DNA of 64,000 nucleotides from Planctomycetota bacterium (lineage in GTDB: Bacteria; Planctomycetota; UBA1135; GCA-002686595), in contig JAQXEK010000082.1 in assembly GCA_029250885.1 (NCBI GenBank), positions 1 through 64,000 on the forward strand. The letters run 5' to 3'. A program made the position numbers and the translations under genes. Below, piece after piece: positions 31,999 to 40,499 of the stretch (positions are counted from its first letter, which is position 1; each line of letters opens with the position of its first letter). Below the pieces are notes generated by a model. That model was not told the DNA's origin and did no database searches. It saw nothing but the letters and a program-made list of their open reading frames with translations.

Positions 31999-33447
31999 AT
32001 GACTGACTACATGAAACTGAGCGCCGCCGCCGTCAAGGAAGCCCAAAAGGTAGGCGCCGACTACGCCGACGCCCGCACCAACCTTCTGCAGACTGAGTCC
32101 TTCGGCCTGCACAATGGCGCCCTGGAAAACGCATCGATGGGGGAGGAGTGCGGCCTAGGCCTGCGCGTCCTGGTCGACGGAGCCTGGGGCTATGCCGCCA
32201 CCGTCGGCACCGACAAGTCCGCCCTGCACGAGGTCGCCACCCGCGCCGTCAACGCCGCCCGCGCCCTGTCCGGCGCGCGCACCGAGCCGATCACCCTGTC
32301 CCCGGACGACGTCGTCTCGGGCGAGTACCGCACGCCCGTCCAAGAGGACCCCTTCGCCATGTCCGCCGCCGACAAGGTCGCGTTCCTGCAAGAGGCCGAC
32401 AAGGGCCTGCAGGGCGAGGACTGCGTCGTAGCCCGCGACGTGAACCTAGGCAACCGCCGCGAGCGCCAGTGGTTCGCCGCATCCAACGGCGCCGAGCAAT
32501 ACCAAGAGCTCGTGCGCTGCGGCGCCGGAGTCTCCGCCACCGCCGCCAAGAACGGCGTCGTCGAGCGCCGCAGTTTTCCCGCCAGCTTCGGCGGCGACTA
32601 CCGCGCCGCCGGCTTCGAGCACGTGCGCAGCATGGACCTAGTCAGCCACGCGCGCCAAGTCCGCGACGAGGCCGTCCAGCTGACCACCGCACCCATCTGC
32701 GAGGCCGGCACCCGTGACCTCCTACTCATGGGCAACCAGCTGATGCTGCAGATCCACGAATCCGTGGGCCACCCCAACGAGCTGGACCGCGTCTTCGGCC
32801 ACGAGGTCGACCTAGCCGGCGCCTCTTTCGCCACCACGGACAAGCTGGGCGAGTACCAATACGGATCCGACATCGTCAACCTGGTTGCCGACTCCACCGT
32901 CGAAGGCGGCCTAGACACCCGCGGCTGGGACGACGACGGCGTCGCCTCGGGCCGCTGGCACGTGGTCAAGGACGGCATCTTCAACGGCTACCACACCAGC
33001 CGCGAGTGGGCCAAGCGCATCGGCGAATCCACCAGCCGATCCTGCAACCGATCCGAGGGCTGGTACAACCCCCCGATTATCCGCATTACCAACCTGTCCC
33101 TGATGCCCGGCACCTGGACTTTGGACGACATGATCGCCGACACCGAAGACGGCGTCCTATGCGACACCGTCAAGATGTGGTCCATCGACCAACGCCGCCT
33201 GAACTTCCAGTTCACCACCGAGATCGGCTGGGAAATCAAAGACGGCAAAAAGGGCCGCATGGTCCGCAAGCCAACCTACCAAGGTAACACTCCCGACTTC
33301 TGGCGCTCCTGCGACGCCATCTGCAATGAATCCCACTGGCAACTTTGGGGCGTTCCTAACTGCGGCAAGGGCAACCCCATGCAAGTGGCCGAAATGAGCC
33401 ACGGCTGCTCCCCCGCCAGATTCCGTAACCAAAGCTTTGTGGTTTAG
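31999..33447 (+). CDS. tldD: TldD-type metalloprotease subunit (catalytic)
   Basis: The 482-residue catalytic partner of TldE. The zinc motif HESVGH (H253, E254, H258) is present, with the C-terminal conserved cysteine segment VPNCGKGNPM. The heterodimer forms a closed chamber that cuts flexible peptides. The start at ATG 31999 (MTDYMKLSAA) with CAGGA about 8 bases upstream is preferred; the frame extends 16 codons into tldE. Codon use between about 32100 and 33000 is strongly biased to C-ending codons. Confidence 0.93.
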   Translation: MTDYMKLSAAAVKEAQKVGADYADARTNLLQTESFGLHNGALENASMGEECGLGLRVLVDGAWGYAATVGTDKSALHEVATRAVNAARALSGARTEPITLSPDDVVSGEYRTPVQEDPFAMSAADKVAFLQEADKGLQGEDCVVARDVNLGNRRERQWFAASNGAEQYQELVRCGAGVSATAAKNGVVERRSFPASFGGDYRAAGFEHVRSMDLVSHARQVRDEAVQLTTAPICEAGTRDLLLMGNQLMLQIHESVGHPNELDRVFGHEVDLAGASFATTDKLGEYQYGSDIVNLVADSTVEGGLDTRGWDDDGVASGRWHVVKDGIFNGYHTSREWAKRIGESTSRSCNRSEGWYNPPIIRITNLSLMPGTWTLDDMIADTEDGVLCDTVKMWSIDQRRLNFQFTTEIGWEIKDGKKGRMVRKPTYQGNTPDFWRSCDAICNESHWQLWGVPNCGKGNPMQVAEMSHGCSPARFRNQSFVV

Positions 33448-33635
33448 GTCGGGCCGCATGGAGTCTTCCTTGCCCTGTCGGGGAGCACAGGAAAGCAAAC
33501 CCTAGGCTTCCACTTGCTCGGCAACGCTTCCAGCTACGCAGGCATCCAGACGGGGAGGTTCACGGGATTAATTGAACGCTTAGTTTTTTGCTGCGTTCTG
33601 CCAGACGAGGCCATTCAAGCAACACCAACAACCAA

Positions 33636-33776
33636 ATGACTACAACATTATTAATCATCGCACTTTTCACTCTAGCGTTCGCTCATAAGCTCAACCTTCA
33701 AGTTCGAGCCTTGACCGCGCGTTTAGCCGATCTTGAAGATGCTGTCGGGCAAGTAAGCTCGGAAGACGTGAGCTGA
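33636..33776 (+). CDS. Possible small membrane protein
   Basis: A 46-residue frame has an N-terminal hydrophobic helix (TTTLLIIALFTLAFA) followed by an amphipathic, leucine-heptad-like segment (LQVRALTARLADLEDAVGQV). It lies in an AT-richer stretch 188 bases after tldD and is preceded by no clear Shine-Dalgarno. The composition is protein-like, and small membrane proteins of this shape are common, but nothing else supports it. Confidence 0.4.
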   Translation: MTTTLLIIALFTLAFAHKLNLQVRALTARLADLEDAVGQVSSEDVS

Positions 33777-34213
33777 CCCGATAGAGCAACGAATCGGTTT
33801 ACGCCGGACCGCTAATCATCTCAGCCGTTAGACAGCGTAGATCCCTGAACCCCCCTCTTGCGAGTCTTTCGTTCACTCTCTTCTTACGACTCCGGACCCT
33901 GTGGCGATGGGGACAAATTGTGGTCAGCCTCTAAGCTTTCGCCTGCCGTGCGCCGTCCTACTGATATTTGTATCCTCGGCCTAGGACCAGACGAGGGATC
34001 CCGCTGGCAGGGAACAGGTGCGGATAAGGATCCTCCTCGCTCGTCAGGCCTAAAACGGCCGGCCCAACCTATTCTTATCGGATGCGCGAGTCGGATTAGC
34101 GTCGTGCTTCTCTCTTGGCTTTTACTAGGCAGGTGGTTGCCTCCGAGCGCTAACCGACCTACCCTTGTGGGCTGCAAATCAGCCCCTTTAACTCGTTCCC
34201 ACGCCTGCTTTCC
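33777..34213 (+). other. Long leader/intergenic region before sodN
   Basis: No gene is seen on either strand; the long minus-strand frame here mirrors sodN and has no family resemblance. Two small hairpins lie close to sodN: AGGCA/TGCCT (34127-34142) and GGGCT/AGCCC (34169-34185, followed by CTTT). They could regulate sodN, for example in response to nickel or oxidative stress, but no known operator was recognised. Confidence 0.3.
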
Positions 34214-34714
34214 ATGCTGCACAACATCCTCAACAGCCTCGACAAGAGTCTTAACTTCGAAACCGCTTCCGCCCACTGCGACGTGCCCTGTGGCATCTAC
34301 GATCCCAGCGCTGCCCAGGTGGCTGCCTTGACGATCATCCGCATTGTGGACCTGATCGAAGAGCTCGCTGCTAAGGACAGCCTGACCATGGCGGACCAGA
34401 TCCGCGTGGCCCGTCTGGCCAACCAGAAGGAAGAGCACGCCGGCCGCGTCAAGGACGAGGTCAACATCATCTGGGGCGACTTCCTCAAGGCACCCCAGTT
34501 CGAGAACTGGGCCAACTGCCACGATCTTGTGCACCGCATCATGATGCAGGGCTCGAAGTGCCGTCAAGGCGTTAGCCGCGACGAGGCCATGACCCTGCTC
34601 AACTTGGTCAACGAGTTCGCCGAGGGCTTCTGGGCCGCTAAGGGTGTCGCCACCTTTACCGCGACCTGCCCCTACGCTCCGGCCGAGAACGTCGTCTACC
34701 CGAAGCTCGACTAG
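34214..34714 (+). CDS. sodN: Nickel-containing superoxide dismutase precursor
   Basis: The 166-residue precursor of NiSOD converts superoxide to oxygen and hydrogen peroxide. The nickel hook HCDVPCGIYDP is at residues 21-31: after removal of a 20-residue leader, H21, C22 and C26 become His1, Cys2 and Cys6, the nickel ligands. The four-helix bundle core (from AAQVAALTIIRIVDLIEEL) is typical. The protease gene sodX follows 24 bases downstream. The enzyme forms a hexamer in the cytoplasm. Confidence 0.96.
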   Translation: MLHNILNSLDKSLNFETASAHCDVPCGIYDPSAAQVAALTIIRIVDLIEELAAKDSLTMADQIRVARLANQKEEHAGRVKDEVNIIWGDFLKAPQFENWANCHDLVHRIMMQGSKCRQGVSRDEAMTLLNLVNEFAEGFWAAKGVATFTATCPYAPAENVVYPKLD

Positions 34715-34738
34715 CTTCCGGTCTACAGACACCTCTCC

Positions 34739-35038
34739 ATGCTCGGCATCATTCGAGTCACAGGAGACAGCATGGTCCCCGTCCTTCGCGACGGGGACTT
34801 TGTTTTAATCCGACCCGTTTTTCGTGGACCCAAAGTCGGCAGCCTCGTGGTGGTGAACCACCCGGGCTATGGCGTGGTTGTGAAGCGCGTGCTTAGCCTG
34901 CGCACCGGCCCTAGAGGAGAAACTTTGCTGTCCCTGGTGGGCGAGAACAACGCCGGAGTCAGCACTCAAGAGATGGGTGAGGTTCCGGCATCCTTGGTTC
35001 GCGGCGTGGTCTGGTGGAAGGTGCGCAGGCACCGCTAG
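34739..35038 (+). CDS. sodX: Nickel-type superoxide dismutase maturation protease
   Basis: A 99-residue S26-family (signal peptidase-like) protease without a membrane anchor. The catalytic serine is S11 in GDSM and the lysine is K49 in VVKRV. It removes the leader of SodN to expose the nickel-binding histidine. The soluble minimal form and adjacency to sodN are diagnostic. A weak hairpin (35049-35071) follows and may end the transcript. Confidence 0.93.
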   Translation: MLGIIRVTGDSMVPVLRDGDFVLIRPVFRGPKVGSLVVVNHPGYGVVVKRVLSLRTGPRGETLLSLVGENNAGVSTQEMGEVPASLVRGVVWWKVRRHR

Positions 35039-35317
35039 AGATCCCTTGGCGGCTTGGGTAGTTCCAACCGCTAAGCTTAGGGGGTGCACCTGCCATGAAG
35101 AAAAAGTTCGGGGAGCTGGCGCCGGTAAATGATTAGACCGAGGGTTTCTAATCGTCGGACCACAGCTGCTCCGCTTGGGCCAAGATGCGACGAATAGGAT
35201 GGCAAATAGTGACTTTATCGCCCCTTCCTAGGCTCTCGATGTTGTTCTAGCTAGAGCTATTTTCTCGCCCGCAAATCTCGCCCTTTGGAGTTTCGTGCTA
35301 GCATGGAGATCTGAAGT
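35039..35317 (+). other. Intergenic region upstream of tmRNA
   Basis: This region has no coding signal. It holds the sodX hairpin (GCGG/CCGC with TTGG/CCAA, 35049-35071) and, near its end, TAGCAT at 35299-35304, 13 bases before the mature tmRNA 5' end, as a possible -10 element. No matching -35 box was found. Confidence 0.35.
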
Positions 35318-35672
35318 GGGGGCGCACTGGTTTCGACCGGTCTAGCGCTGCTGCGGATTGCGTGTCGGGGGTCCCAGAGTCCCCGTAAAATCCATCCGGG
35401 AAAAGGTACTTATGTGCCGATAACTATTCTCTCGCAGCTTAATTAAGCTGCCGTTTCCCGCAGGAATGTCCGCGGCCTGTGGGCGACGTAAACAGTGGAC
35501 TGGTCATGACTGCCCTCGCCCTGGGGGAGGTCGACGAGATAGTACAGGGCTGATCCAAGGGTAGCGGGCTCCAGCGCGACCGGCGGACGACAATCAAATC
35601 TGAAGCTATGCACGTAGACGTCTGTATGTGGTTCAGGCTGGGACGCGGGTTCGATTCCCGCCGCCTCCACCA
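35318..35672 (+). ncRNA. ssrA: tmRNA (transfer-messenger RNA)
   Basis: A one-piece tmRNA of 355 nucleotides that rescues stalled ribosomes with SmpB. The 5' GGGGGCG (35318-35324) pairs with 3' CGCCTCC (35662-35668), giving the G3:U70 alanine identity, followed by ACCA. The 5' segment GCACTGGTTTCGACC and the T arm GGGTTCGATTCCCG are the usual ends. The tag frame starts at GCC 35416 and reads ADNYSLAA, then TAA at 35440-35442. The hydrophobic LAA end is the ClpXP degron. Confidence 0.96.
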
Positions 35673-36021
35673 TTTCTTTGTCCCGGTTTGGGCACCCGGC
35701 CGGGTCGCCCAGGGCGGGCCCTTCCTGCTCAAGATGTGACCTTCAAGCTGCTGGGCAGGGTCAACCGTCCCAGCGAACACGAGCAAGAAATGCAGCTGCT
35801 CTACATGCATTTGGCTCAACATGGGCCGATCGGCTTTGGAGCCAAGGCAGGCCCTCATGGTGGGTGGGATCGTGGATCGAGCTTAGGGCACGGAGACTGT
35901 CAGGGCGATCCGGATGGGGACTCCACGGGCAATCACAGGAGGCTTTCCTGGCTGATCCAATTAGATTAGCCCGATAGCCCACTCCGAATCGAGGGGCGAA
36001 GCGGTTAGACTGCCCACGTCC
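35673..36021 (+). other. Intergenic region after tmRNA
   Basis: This 349-base stretch has no convincing gene. GGGCACCCGGCCGGGTCGCCC at 35689-35709 can form a GC-rich hairpin, perhaps a tmRNA terminator without a T tract. TAGACT at 36006-36011, 10 bases before the next ATG, may be a -10 element. Confidence 0.35.
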
Positions 36022-37200
36022 ATGAATGCATTCCCCAAAACGCGGCTTATGGCCGCTCTTGTTTGTTGCGGTCTCGTTGGGTCTTGCCAGATCCCCCGGG
36101 CCAATTTGGCCAACCTGCACGAGGTGCACTCGCCCTCGGGCTTGGTGAGCTATCGTGGGCACGTGAAGAATGATCTGGAGTACGCCCTGACCCGGGCCTT
36201 CCAGGGTGGCCCCCTTCGCATCGAGGGACTCGCTGACTTCGGGACTACCGAGGTCACGATCGAGGATCCCCTTGGCGTGTGCCTCGAGAACCAGCTCGCC
36301 CTGGCGGAGATGGACTCGAGCGATCGCCTCATTGCAGGGCTCCAAGTCGAGGCCTTCGGCTGGCTGGCTGTAGATGATCAGTATGTACTGGGTCGCGAGC
36401 GCGCGATGCTTGAGCTCGGTAAGCATGCCGAGCGGCTCGGCGTCGAAGGGCCAGCCGCAGCGCCGAAAGGCGCGGCCACAGCCGAGCAGCTCTCGCCCCT
36501 ATTGGCGGCTCTGGCCAAGGCGGGGCTCGGCGCCTTGCCGGCCACGCTTACGGACCTTGGTACCGATCTCCTCGAGATGACCGAGTCAGGCGACCTAGCT
36601 ACGGCGATGGCCGCCGTGCGGGCGCTACCCATCGACCGCAACGGAGCCCTGCGTGTCCTTGCGGTCTGCGACGTCTTGATCGAGCGCTCCTCCGAACTCG
36701 AGGTTGCCAACGCAAACACCTTGGACGAGCTCGGTCTTCTGCAAGAGAGCATGCAGCGTATCGTGATTTCCGAAGCCCTCGCTTCGGGTATGGGCGACCC
36801 GGCTGCCCAGGTAAGACTCGCCACGCTTCAGGTCTGCCTAAACTTGCCGAATGGTATTCCCCTTGGGTTGATGAACATTTTCGCGACTGACCCTGACAAG
36901 CAGGTCGTTGCCCTTGCGCTGGATTGGGTGAGAGATCACGGTATACCCCAGCCTATTGCGGGTACGAGCGAAGAGGATACGGAGGCGCTTCGCCTCGGTT
37001 GGATCGACTTCCTCGTGGGCCAAACCCAAAGCGCCCAGGGCATTGTCTCGACCAAGGCATGTGGGGCCTTGGGCGCAGTCTCGGAGGCAAACTTTGTGTC
37101 GGTCAGAGCCGAAGACTGGACCGCATGGTGGCGTACCGGCAACCCTGGCAAGACTATCCCGCAGCCCATGGTTCGCGCGGTAAGCCAAGGCGCAAACTAG
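36022..37200 (+). CDS. Hypothetical lipoprotein, possibly HEAT-like
   Basis: The 392-residue protein has a signal peptide and lipobox (CCGLVGSC, with C22 the lipidated cysteine). It is otherwise unrecognised. The mature part is helical; residues about 190-370 have repeated helix pairs (MAAVRALPIDRNGALRV, PAAQVRLATLQVCL, QVVALALDWV) that resemble HEAT-like repeats. It lies 9 bases before a flippase-like membrane protein, so the two probably act together at the envelope. It starts at ATG 36022 after a short likely leader. Confidence 0.75.
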   Translation: MNAFPKTRLMAALVCCGLVGSCQIPRANLANLHEVHSPSGLVSYRGHVKNDLEYALTRAFQGGPLRIEGLADFGTTEVTIEDPLGVCLENQLALAEMDSSDRLIAGLQVEAFGWLAVDDQYVLGRERAMLELGKHAERLGVEGPAAAPKGAATAEQLSPLLAALAKAGLGALPATLTDLGTDLLEMTESGDLATAMAAVRALPIDRNGALRVLAVCDVLIERSSELEVANANTLDELGLLQESMQRIVISEALASGMGDPAAQVRLATLQVCLNLPNGIPLGLMNIFATDPDKQVVALALDWVRDHGIPQPIAGTSEEDTEALRLGWIDFLVGQTQSAQGIVSTKACGALGAVSEANFVSVRAEDWTAWWRTGNPGKTIPQPMVRAVSQGAN

Positions 37201-37209
37201 CTAGCCACC

Positions 37210-38478
37210 ATGTCTACGGATTCCCCTAGGCCTAAGTCGCTCGCCGCCCGGTTCATCAAGGTCGTGTTGGCGGTCTCGATCATTGCCTTGGTAGTGACCC
37301 TATTGCCCTGGTCAGACACGATTTCCTGGGAAGGAAGAGACGGGGGATCGTACTCCGTTTCGGGCAAGATCGAAGGGGACTGGAAGACCGCTAGCGTCCA
37401 GTTTTTGATGGATGCGGTGCACGTAGCCGAGGCGGGTGATCTACCTGACTGGACAATCAGCGCGGCTGAATCCGGCCACTTGCTAGACCTGTCTCGAGAT
37501 GGTGACCTCGTGTACACCGCTTTGAATGGGGCTGATGTCATGGGCACCAGCACGGATTGGGATCCGGGGATGTTCACGGTGTTCGCATCGGCGGACCTAG
37601 GCTACATCGGCTTGGCCATGGTTCTCTTCTTCATCGCCATGCTGTTTGCCGTGACGCGCTGGTGGCGCCTGCTTGGACTCGTCGGCTGCAAGACCACATG
37701 GCGAAATACCCTGCGGCTCACCTACCTTGGGTTGTTCTTCAACCTGGTCATGCCCGGGCTTACCGGCGGCGATGTCGCCAAGGCTGTGATCGTCGTGCGG
37801 GAGCACCCCGAGCGTCGGGGCAATGCGCTAATGAGCGTGATCGTCGACCGTATTATCGGCTTGATGACCTTGGCCCTGCTGGCGCTGGTCGTCGTGCTGA
37901 TCGTGGGTGAGCCCTTTGGCTTTATGCAGATGCCCCTAGTCGGTTTCGCAGTCGCCGGATGCGGTGGCGCCTTGGCCTACTTCAACCAACCGATTCGGCG
38001 TGCGATTCGCTTCGACAAGCTGCTAGACAAGCTGCCCCTAGGGGACAAGCTGAAGGCGCTGGACGAGGCCGCCCACACGTACTTCTCGCACCCCGTCGAG
38101 TTGGGCATCGGGATGCTGCTCTCCCTGGGCAACCACACGGTCGCGATTGTTGCGGTTTGGACCTTGGGCTTGTCCTTTGGCGTGCCCGCCGGCGAAGTCA
38201 GTCTGTTCGACTACTTTGCGATTGTTCCGGTCGCTAATATCGTGAGCTCGATCCCGATCATGCCCATGGGATTTGGGGTCGGAGACTACGCCTACTTCAA
38301 AATCTTCACGGAAATTGGCGCTTCCGGCGCCCTTGGAACTGCCGTAAGCATCACTTTTCGCCTGTGCCAGCTACTTTTGAGCTTGCTAGGTGGACTGTTC
38401 CTGCTCGCTCCGGGCGCGCGGGTTAAACTAGACGACCTCGAAGCCGAAGTCGCCGAAGCCGAAAAGGTTGGCGCTTAG
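37210..38478 (+). CDS. UPF0104/LPG-synthase-type membrane protein
   Basis: A 422-residue polytopic protein of the family of the lysylphosphatidylglycerol synthase flippase domain (UPF0104, AglD-like). It carries the hallmark loop FFNLVMPGLTGGDVAKA (about residue 175) and PIMPMGFGVGDYAYF near residue 355. Members flip or transfer lipid-linked substrates. Between helix 1 (16-36) and helix 2 (about 130) there is a large extracytoplasmic insertion of about 90 residues. No synthase domain follows, so the substrate is unknown. It is cotranscribed with the lipoprotein upstream and perhaps with the PfkB gene. Confidence 0.85.
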   Translation: MSTDSPRPKSLAARFIKVVLAVSIIALVVTLLPWSDTISWEGRDGGSYSVSGKIEGDWKTASVQFLMDAVHVAEAGDLPDWTISAAESGHLLDLSRDGDLVYTALNGADVMGTSTDWDPGMFTVFASADLGYIGLAMVLFFIAMLFAVTRWWRLLGLVGCKTTWRNTLRLTYLGLFFNLVMPGLTGGDVAKAVIVVREHPERRGNALMSVIVDRIIGLMTLALLALVVVLIVGEPFGFMQMPLVGFAVAGCGGALAYFNQPIRRAIRFDKLLDKLPLGDKLKALDEAAHTYFSHPVELGIGMLLSLGNHTVAIVAVWTLGLSFGVPAGEVSLFDYFAIVPVANIVSSIPIMPMGFGVGDYAYFKIFTEIGASGALGTAVSITFRLCQLLLSLLGGLFLLAPGARVKLDDLEAEVAEAEKVGA

Positions 38479-38511
38479 GTATCCCTCTCCTTTCCTGCCC
38501 CAAATCGAACC

Positions 38512-39411
38512 ATGTCCCTCCTCGTTATCGGAACGTTGGCTCTCGACAAAATCGAGACGCCCTACGCATCCCGCGATGAAGCCCTTGGTGGCTCTGCCAC
38601 CTACTTCGCCTACGCCTCGGCCAACTTTAACCCCGTCAGCCTTGTGGGAGTCGTCGGCACGGACTTCCCGGACGACGAGCTGCTGGCCCTGAACTCCCAC
38701 GGTGTGGACACGAGCGGTGTCGAGATCGCCGACGGTAAGACCTTCCGCTGGGCAGGTCGCTACGAGGCGAACTGGAACACGCGCCACACCCTGGACACGC
38801 AGCTTGGGGTGTTTGAGCACTGGGATCCGAAGGTCGTGGGTGACCTCACCAACGCAAAGTACGTCTTTCTCGCAAACGCAGCGCCAGCCGTGCAAGCCAA
38901 GGCGCTCGACCAGTGCAAGGGCGCGGAGTTCGTGATGCTGGACACCATGAACCTGTGGATCGACATCGCGAAGGACGAGCTTATCGCCGTGCTCAAGCGC
39001 GTCAACGGCGTCGTGCTCAACGACGAAGAGGCGACCATGCTTACGGGTGAGACGAACCTGATCAAAGCGGCCAAGGCCGTGCTTGCTTTGGGCCCCGATT
39101 TTGTCGTTTTGAAGAAGGGGGAACACGGTGCTTTCCTGGTCGGCAAGGACGTGCACTTTAGCCTCCCGGCCTACCCCGTCGAGAAGGTCATTGATCCTAC
39201 AGGCGCAGGGGACTCATTTGCCGGCGGCTTCATGGGCTACATCGCCTCGTGCCAGAACACCAGCCCCTGCACCCTCAAGCGCGCGATGCTGTACGGCACC
39301 GTGACGGCGTCGTTCTGTGTCGAAGGCTTCAGCATGGATGTGCTGGCGTCGAAGAAGCGCGGCATGGTGGAAGAGCGCTTTAACGAGCTGCTTCAGATCA
39401 CCACGATCTAG
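38512..39411 (+). CDS. PfkB-family carbohydrate/nucleoside kinase
   Basis: The 299-residue ribokinase-like enzyme transfers phosphate from ATP to a sugar or nucleoside. The C-terminal motif DPTGAGDSFAGGFMGY holds the catalytic aspartate and anion hole, and the N-terminal GGSATYFAYASANFN is the substrate-side motif. The sequence has no clear fructokinase, ribokinase or adenosine-kinase label, so the substrate is left open. It follows the flippase gene by 33 bases. A very strong terminator closes the unit. Confidence 0.9.
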   Translation: MSLLVIGTLALDKIETPYASRDEALGGSATYFAYASANFNPVSLVGVVGTDFPDDELLALNSHGVDTSGVEIADGKTFRWAGRYEANWNTRHTLDTQLGVFEHWDPKVVGDLTNAKYVFLANAAPAVQAKALDQCKGAEFVMLDTMNLWIDIAKDELIAVLKRVNGVVLNDEEATMLTGETNLIKAAKAVLALGPDFVVLKKGEHGAFLVGKDVHFSLPAYPVEKVIDPTGAGDSFAGGFMGYIASCQNTSPCTLKRAMLYGTVTASFCVEGFSMDVLASKKRGMVEERFNELLQITTI

Positions 39412-39448
39412 AAACCGGCACAGCTGTCCGCGCAAGTGGGCAGAGAAT

Positions 39449-39495
39449 GACCCCGGGCCCGCGGCTGAAAACAGCCGCGGGCCCGGGGTCGTTTC
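39449..39495 (+). terminator. Perfect 19-bp stem terminator after the PfkB kinase
   Basis: The arms 39449-39467 and 39472-39490 are exact inverted copies (beginning GACCCCGGGCC) around an AAAA loop, followed by GTTTC. The stem is GC-rich and among the longest in the window. Confidence 0.8.
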
Positions 39496-39499
39496 GCTG

Positions 39500-39505
39500 T
39501 AAGAT
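39500..39505 (+). promoter_or_regulatory. Possible -10 element of the DUF1080 gene
   Basis: TAAGAT lies directly after the terminator and 33 bases before the ATG at 39539. The same hexamer precedes other genes at 19586, 58167 and 61306. No -35 box is visible because the terminator stem occupies that place. Confidence 0.35.
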
Positions 39506-39538
39506 GGGCGGCTCGCCTTCCTCTAACTTGGACACGTC

Positions 39539-40225
39539 ATGCAGCTTCGAATCCACACAATTGCCCTGCTCGCATTCCTATTCGTTGCTTGCCAGAGCAC
39601 GCCTCGAATTCCAGAGGATGCGAACTCGCTGCTGCCGCCCCTGTCCCTGGCTGGTTGGGTGGGCGGGACGACCTATGACCCCGGCAAGCTCGCGGACAGC
39701 AGCGCCGAGCAGCGCGATGCCCTGCTAGCGGAGTGGACGGCAAGCGCCAGGCAGCACTGGCGCGTGGAGGGGGATGAGCTCGTCAGCGATGGGCACGGTC
39801 CGCACCTGGTGACGGCCAGGGACTTCGGGGATTTTGAGCTGTGGCTTGACTGGCAGCTGCTGCCACATGGGGACAGCGGGATCTTTCTGCGCGGGTACCC
39901 CCAGGTACAGTTGTGGGACCCGGCCAATGAAAAGGAATGGGGGAACGGTAGCAACCAGGGATCGGGGGCGCTGTGGAACAACCAGACCTACGAGCGCTTT
40001 CCCCTAGCTCTGGCAGATCTGCCCACAGGCCAGTGGAATGAGATGTACGTGAAGCTCGTGGGCGACGTGGTGACGGTGGAGCTGAATGGCCAGCTTGTGG
40101 TGGATCGGGTCATCCTCGAGAACTACTTCCATCGCGACCAGTCCATTCGCTCACGGGGACCGATCCACCTGCAGACCCACGGCACCGAGACACGCTTTCG
40201 GAACCTGTACTTACGGGAGCTTTAG
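39539..40225 (+). CDS. DUF1080-family lipoprotein (3-keto-disaccharide hydrolase-like)
   Basis: The 228-residue lipoprotein has a signal peptide with lipobox LFVAC (C18). The mature part is a single concanavalin-like DUF1080 domain: HWRVEGDELVSDG, FELWLDWQLLPHGDSGIFLRG and the C-terminal ETRFRNLYLREL are family marks. DUF1080 proteins are now called 3-keto-disaccharide hydrolases and are abundant in Planctomycetota. The enzymatic role here is inferred from the family. It sits alone between a terminator and the recA leader. Confidence 0.88.
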   Translation: MQLRIHTIALLAFLFVACQSTPRIPEDANSLLPPLSLAGWVGGTTYDPGKLADSSAEQRDALLAEWTASARQHWRVEGDELVSDGHGPHLVTARDFGDFELWLDWQLLPHGDSGIFLRGYPQVQLWDPANEKEWGNGSNQGSGALWNNQTYERFPLALADLPTGQWNEMYVKLVGDVVTVELNGQLVVDRVILENYFHRDQSIRSRGPIHLQTHGTETRFRNLYLREL

Positions 40226-40499
40226 GGCGCAGACTGGATGCGGGGTGCTCCACGGCAGTGGGGCCTTGGAACCCCTAAATTGAGCAGGGACAAGGGGAGC
40301 TCGGGCTGGGCTAGGGGAAATATCTTTCGACGAAATCAGCCTAAGATCCGGGGCAAGTGTCACCAACGGCCTTGCCAACCGTCATCAACGCAAAGGAAGT
40401 TTAGTTATTTGCTTCCACTGACTTCGCTGGGGCGCTAATCTCGGCGGAACCTAAACGATCCCTAACAGATCAAACCCCAGCCAGCGACTCACTCCCGAT

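Noticed and set aside
33884-34732. 282-codon minus-strand frame opposite sodN
   Set aside because: sodN on the plus strand has the full nickel-hook and family match; the antisense frame has no family features.
35439-35858. Minus-strand frame across tmRNA with WWRRRESNPRP-like text
   Set aside because: This peptide is the well-known product of reading the T arm of a tRNA-like domain backwards; it is not a gene.
40226-40499. SOS box upstream of recA
   Set aside because: No CTGT-N8-ACAG or GAAC-N4-GTTC was found, so no LexA site is claimed; an unknown lineage-specific box could exist.
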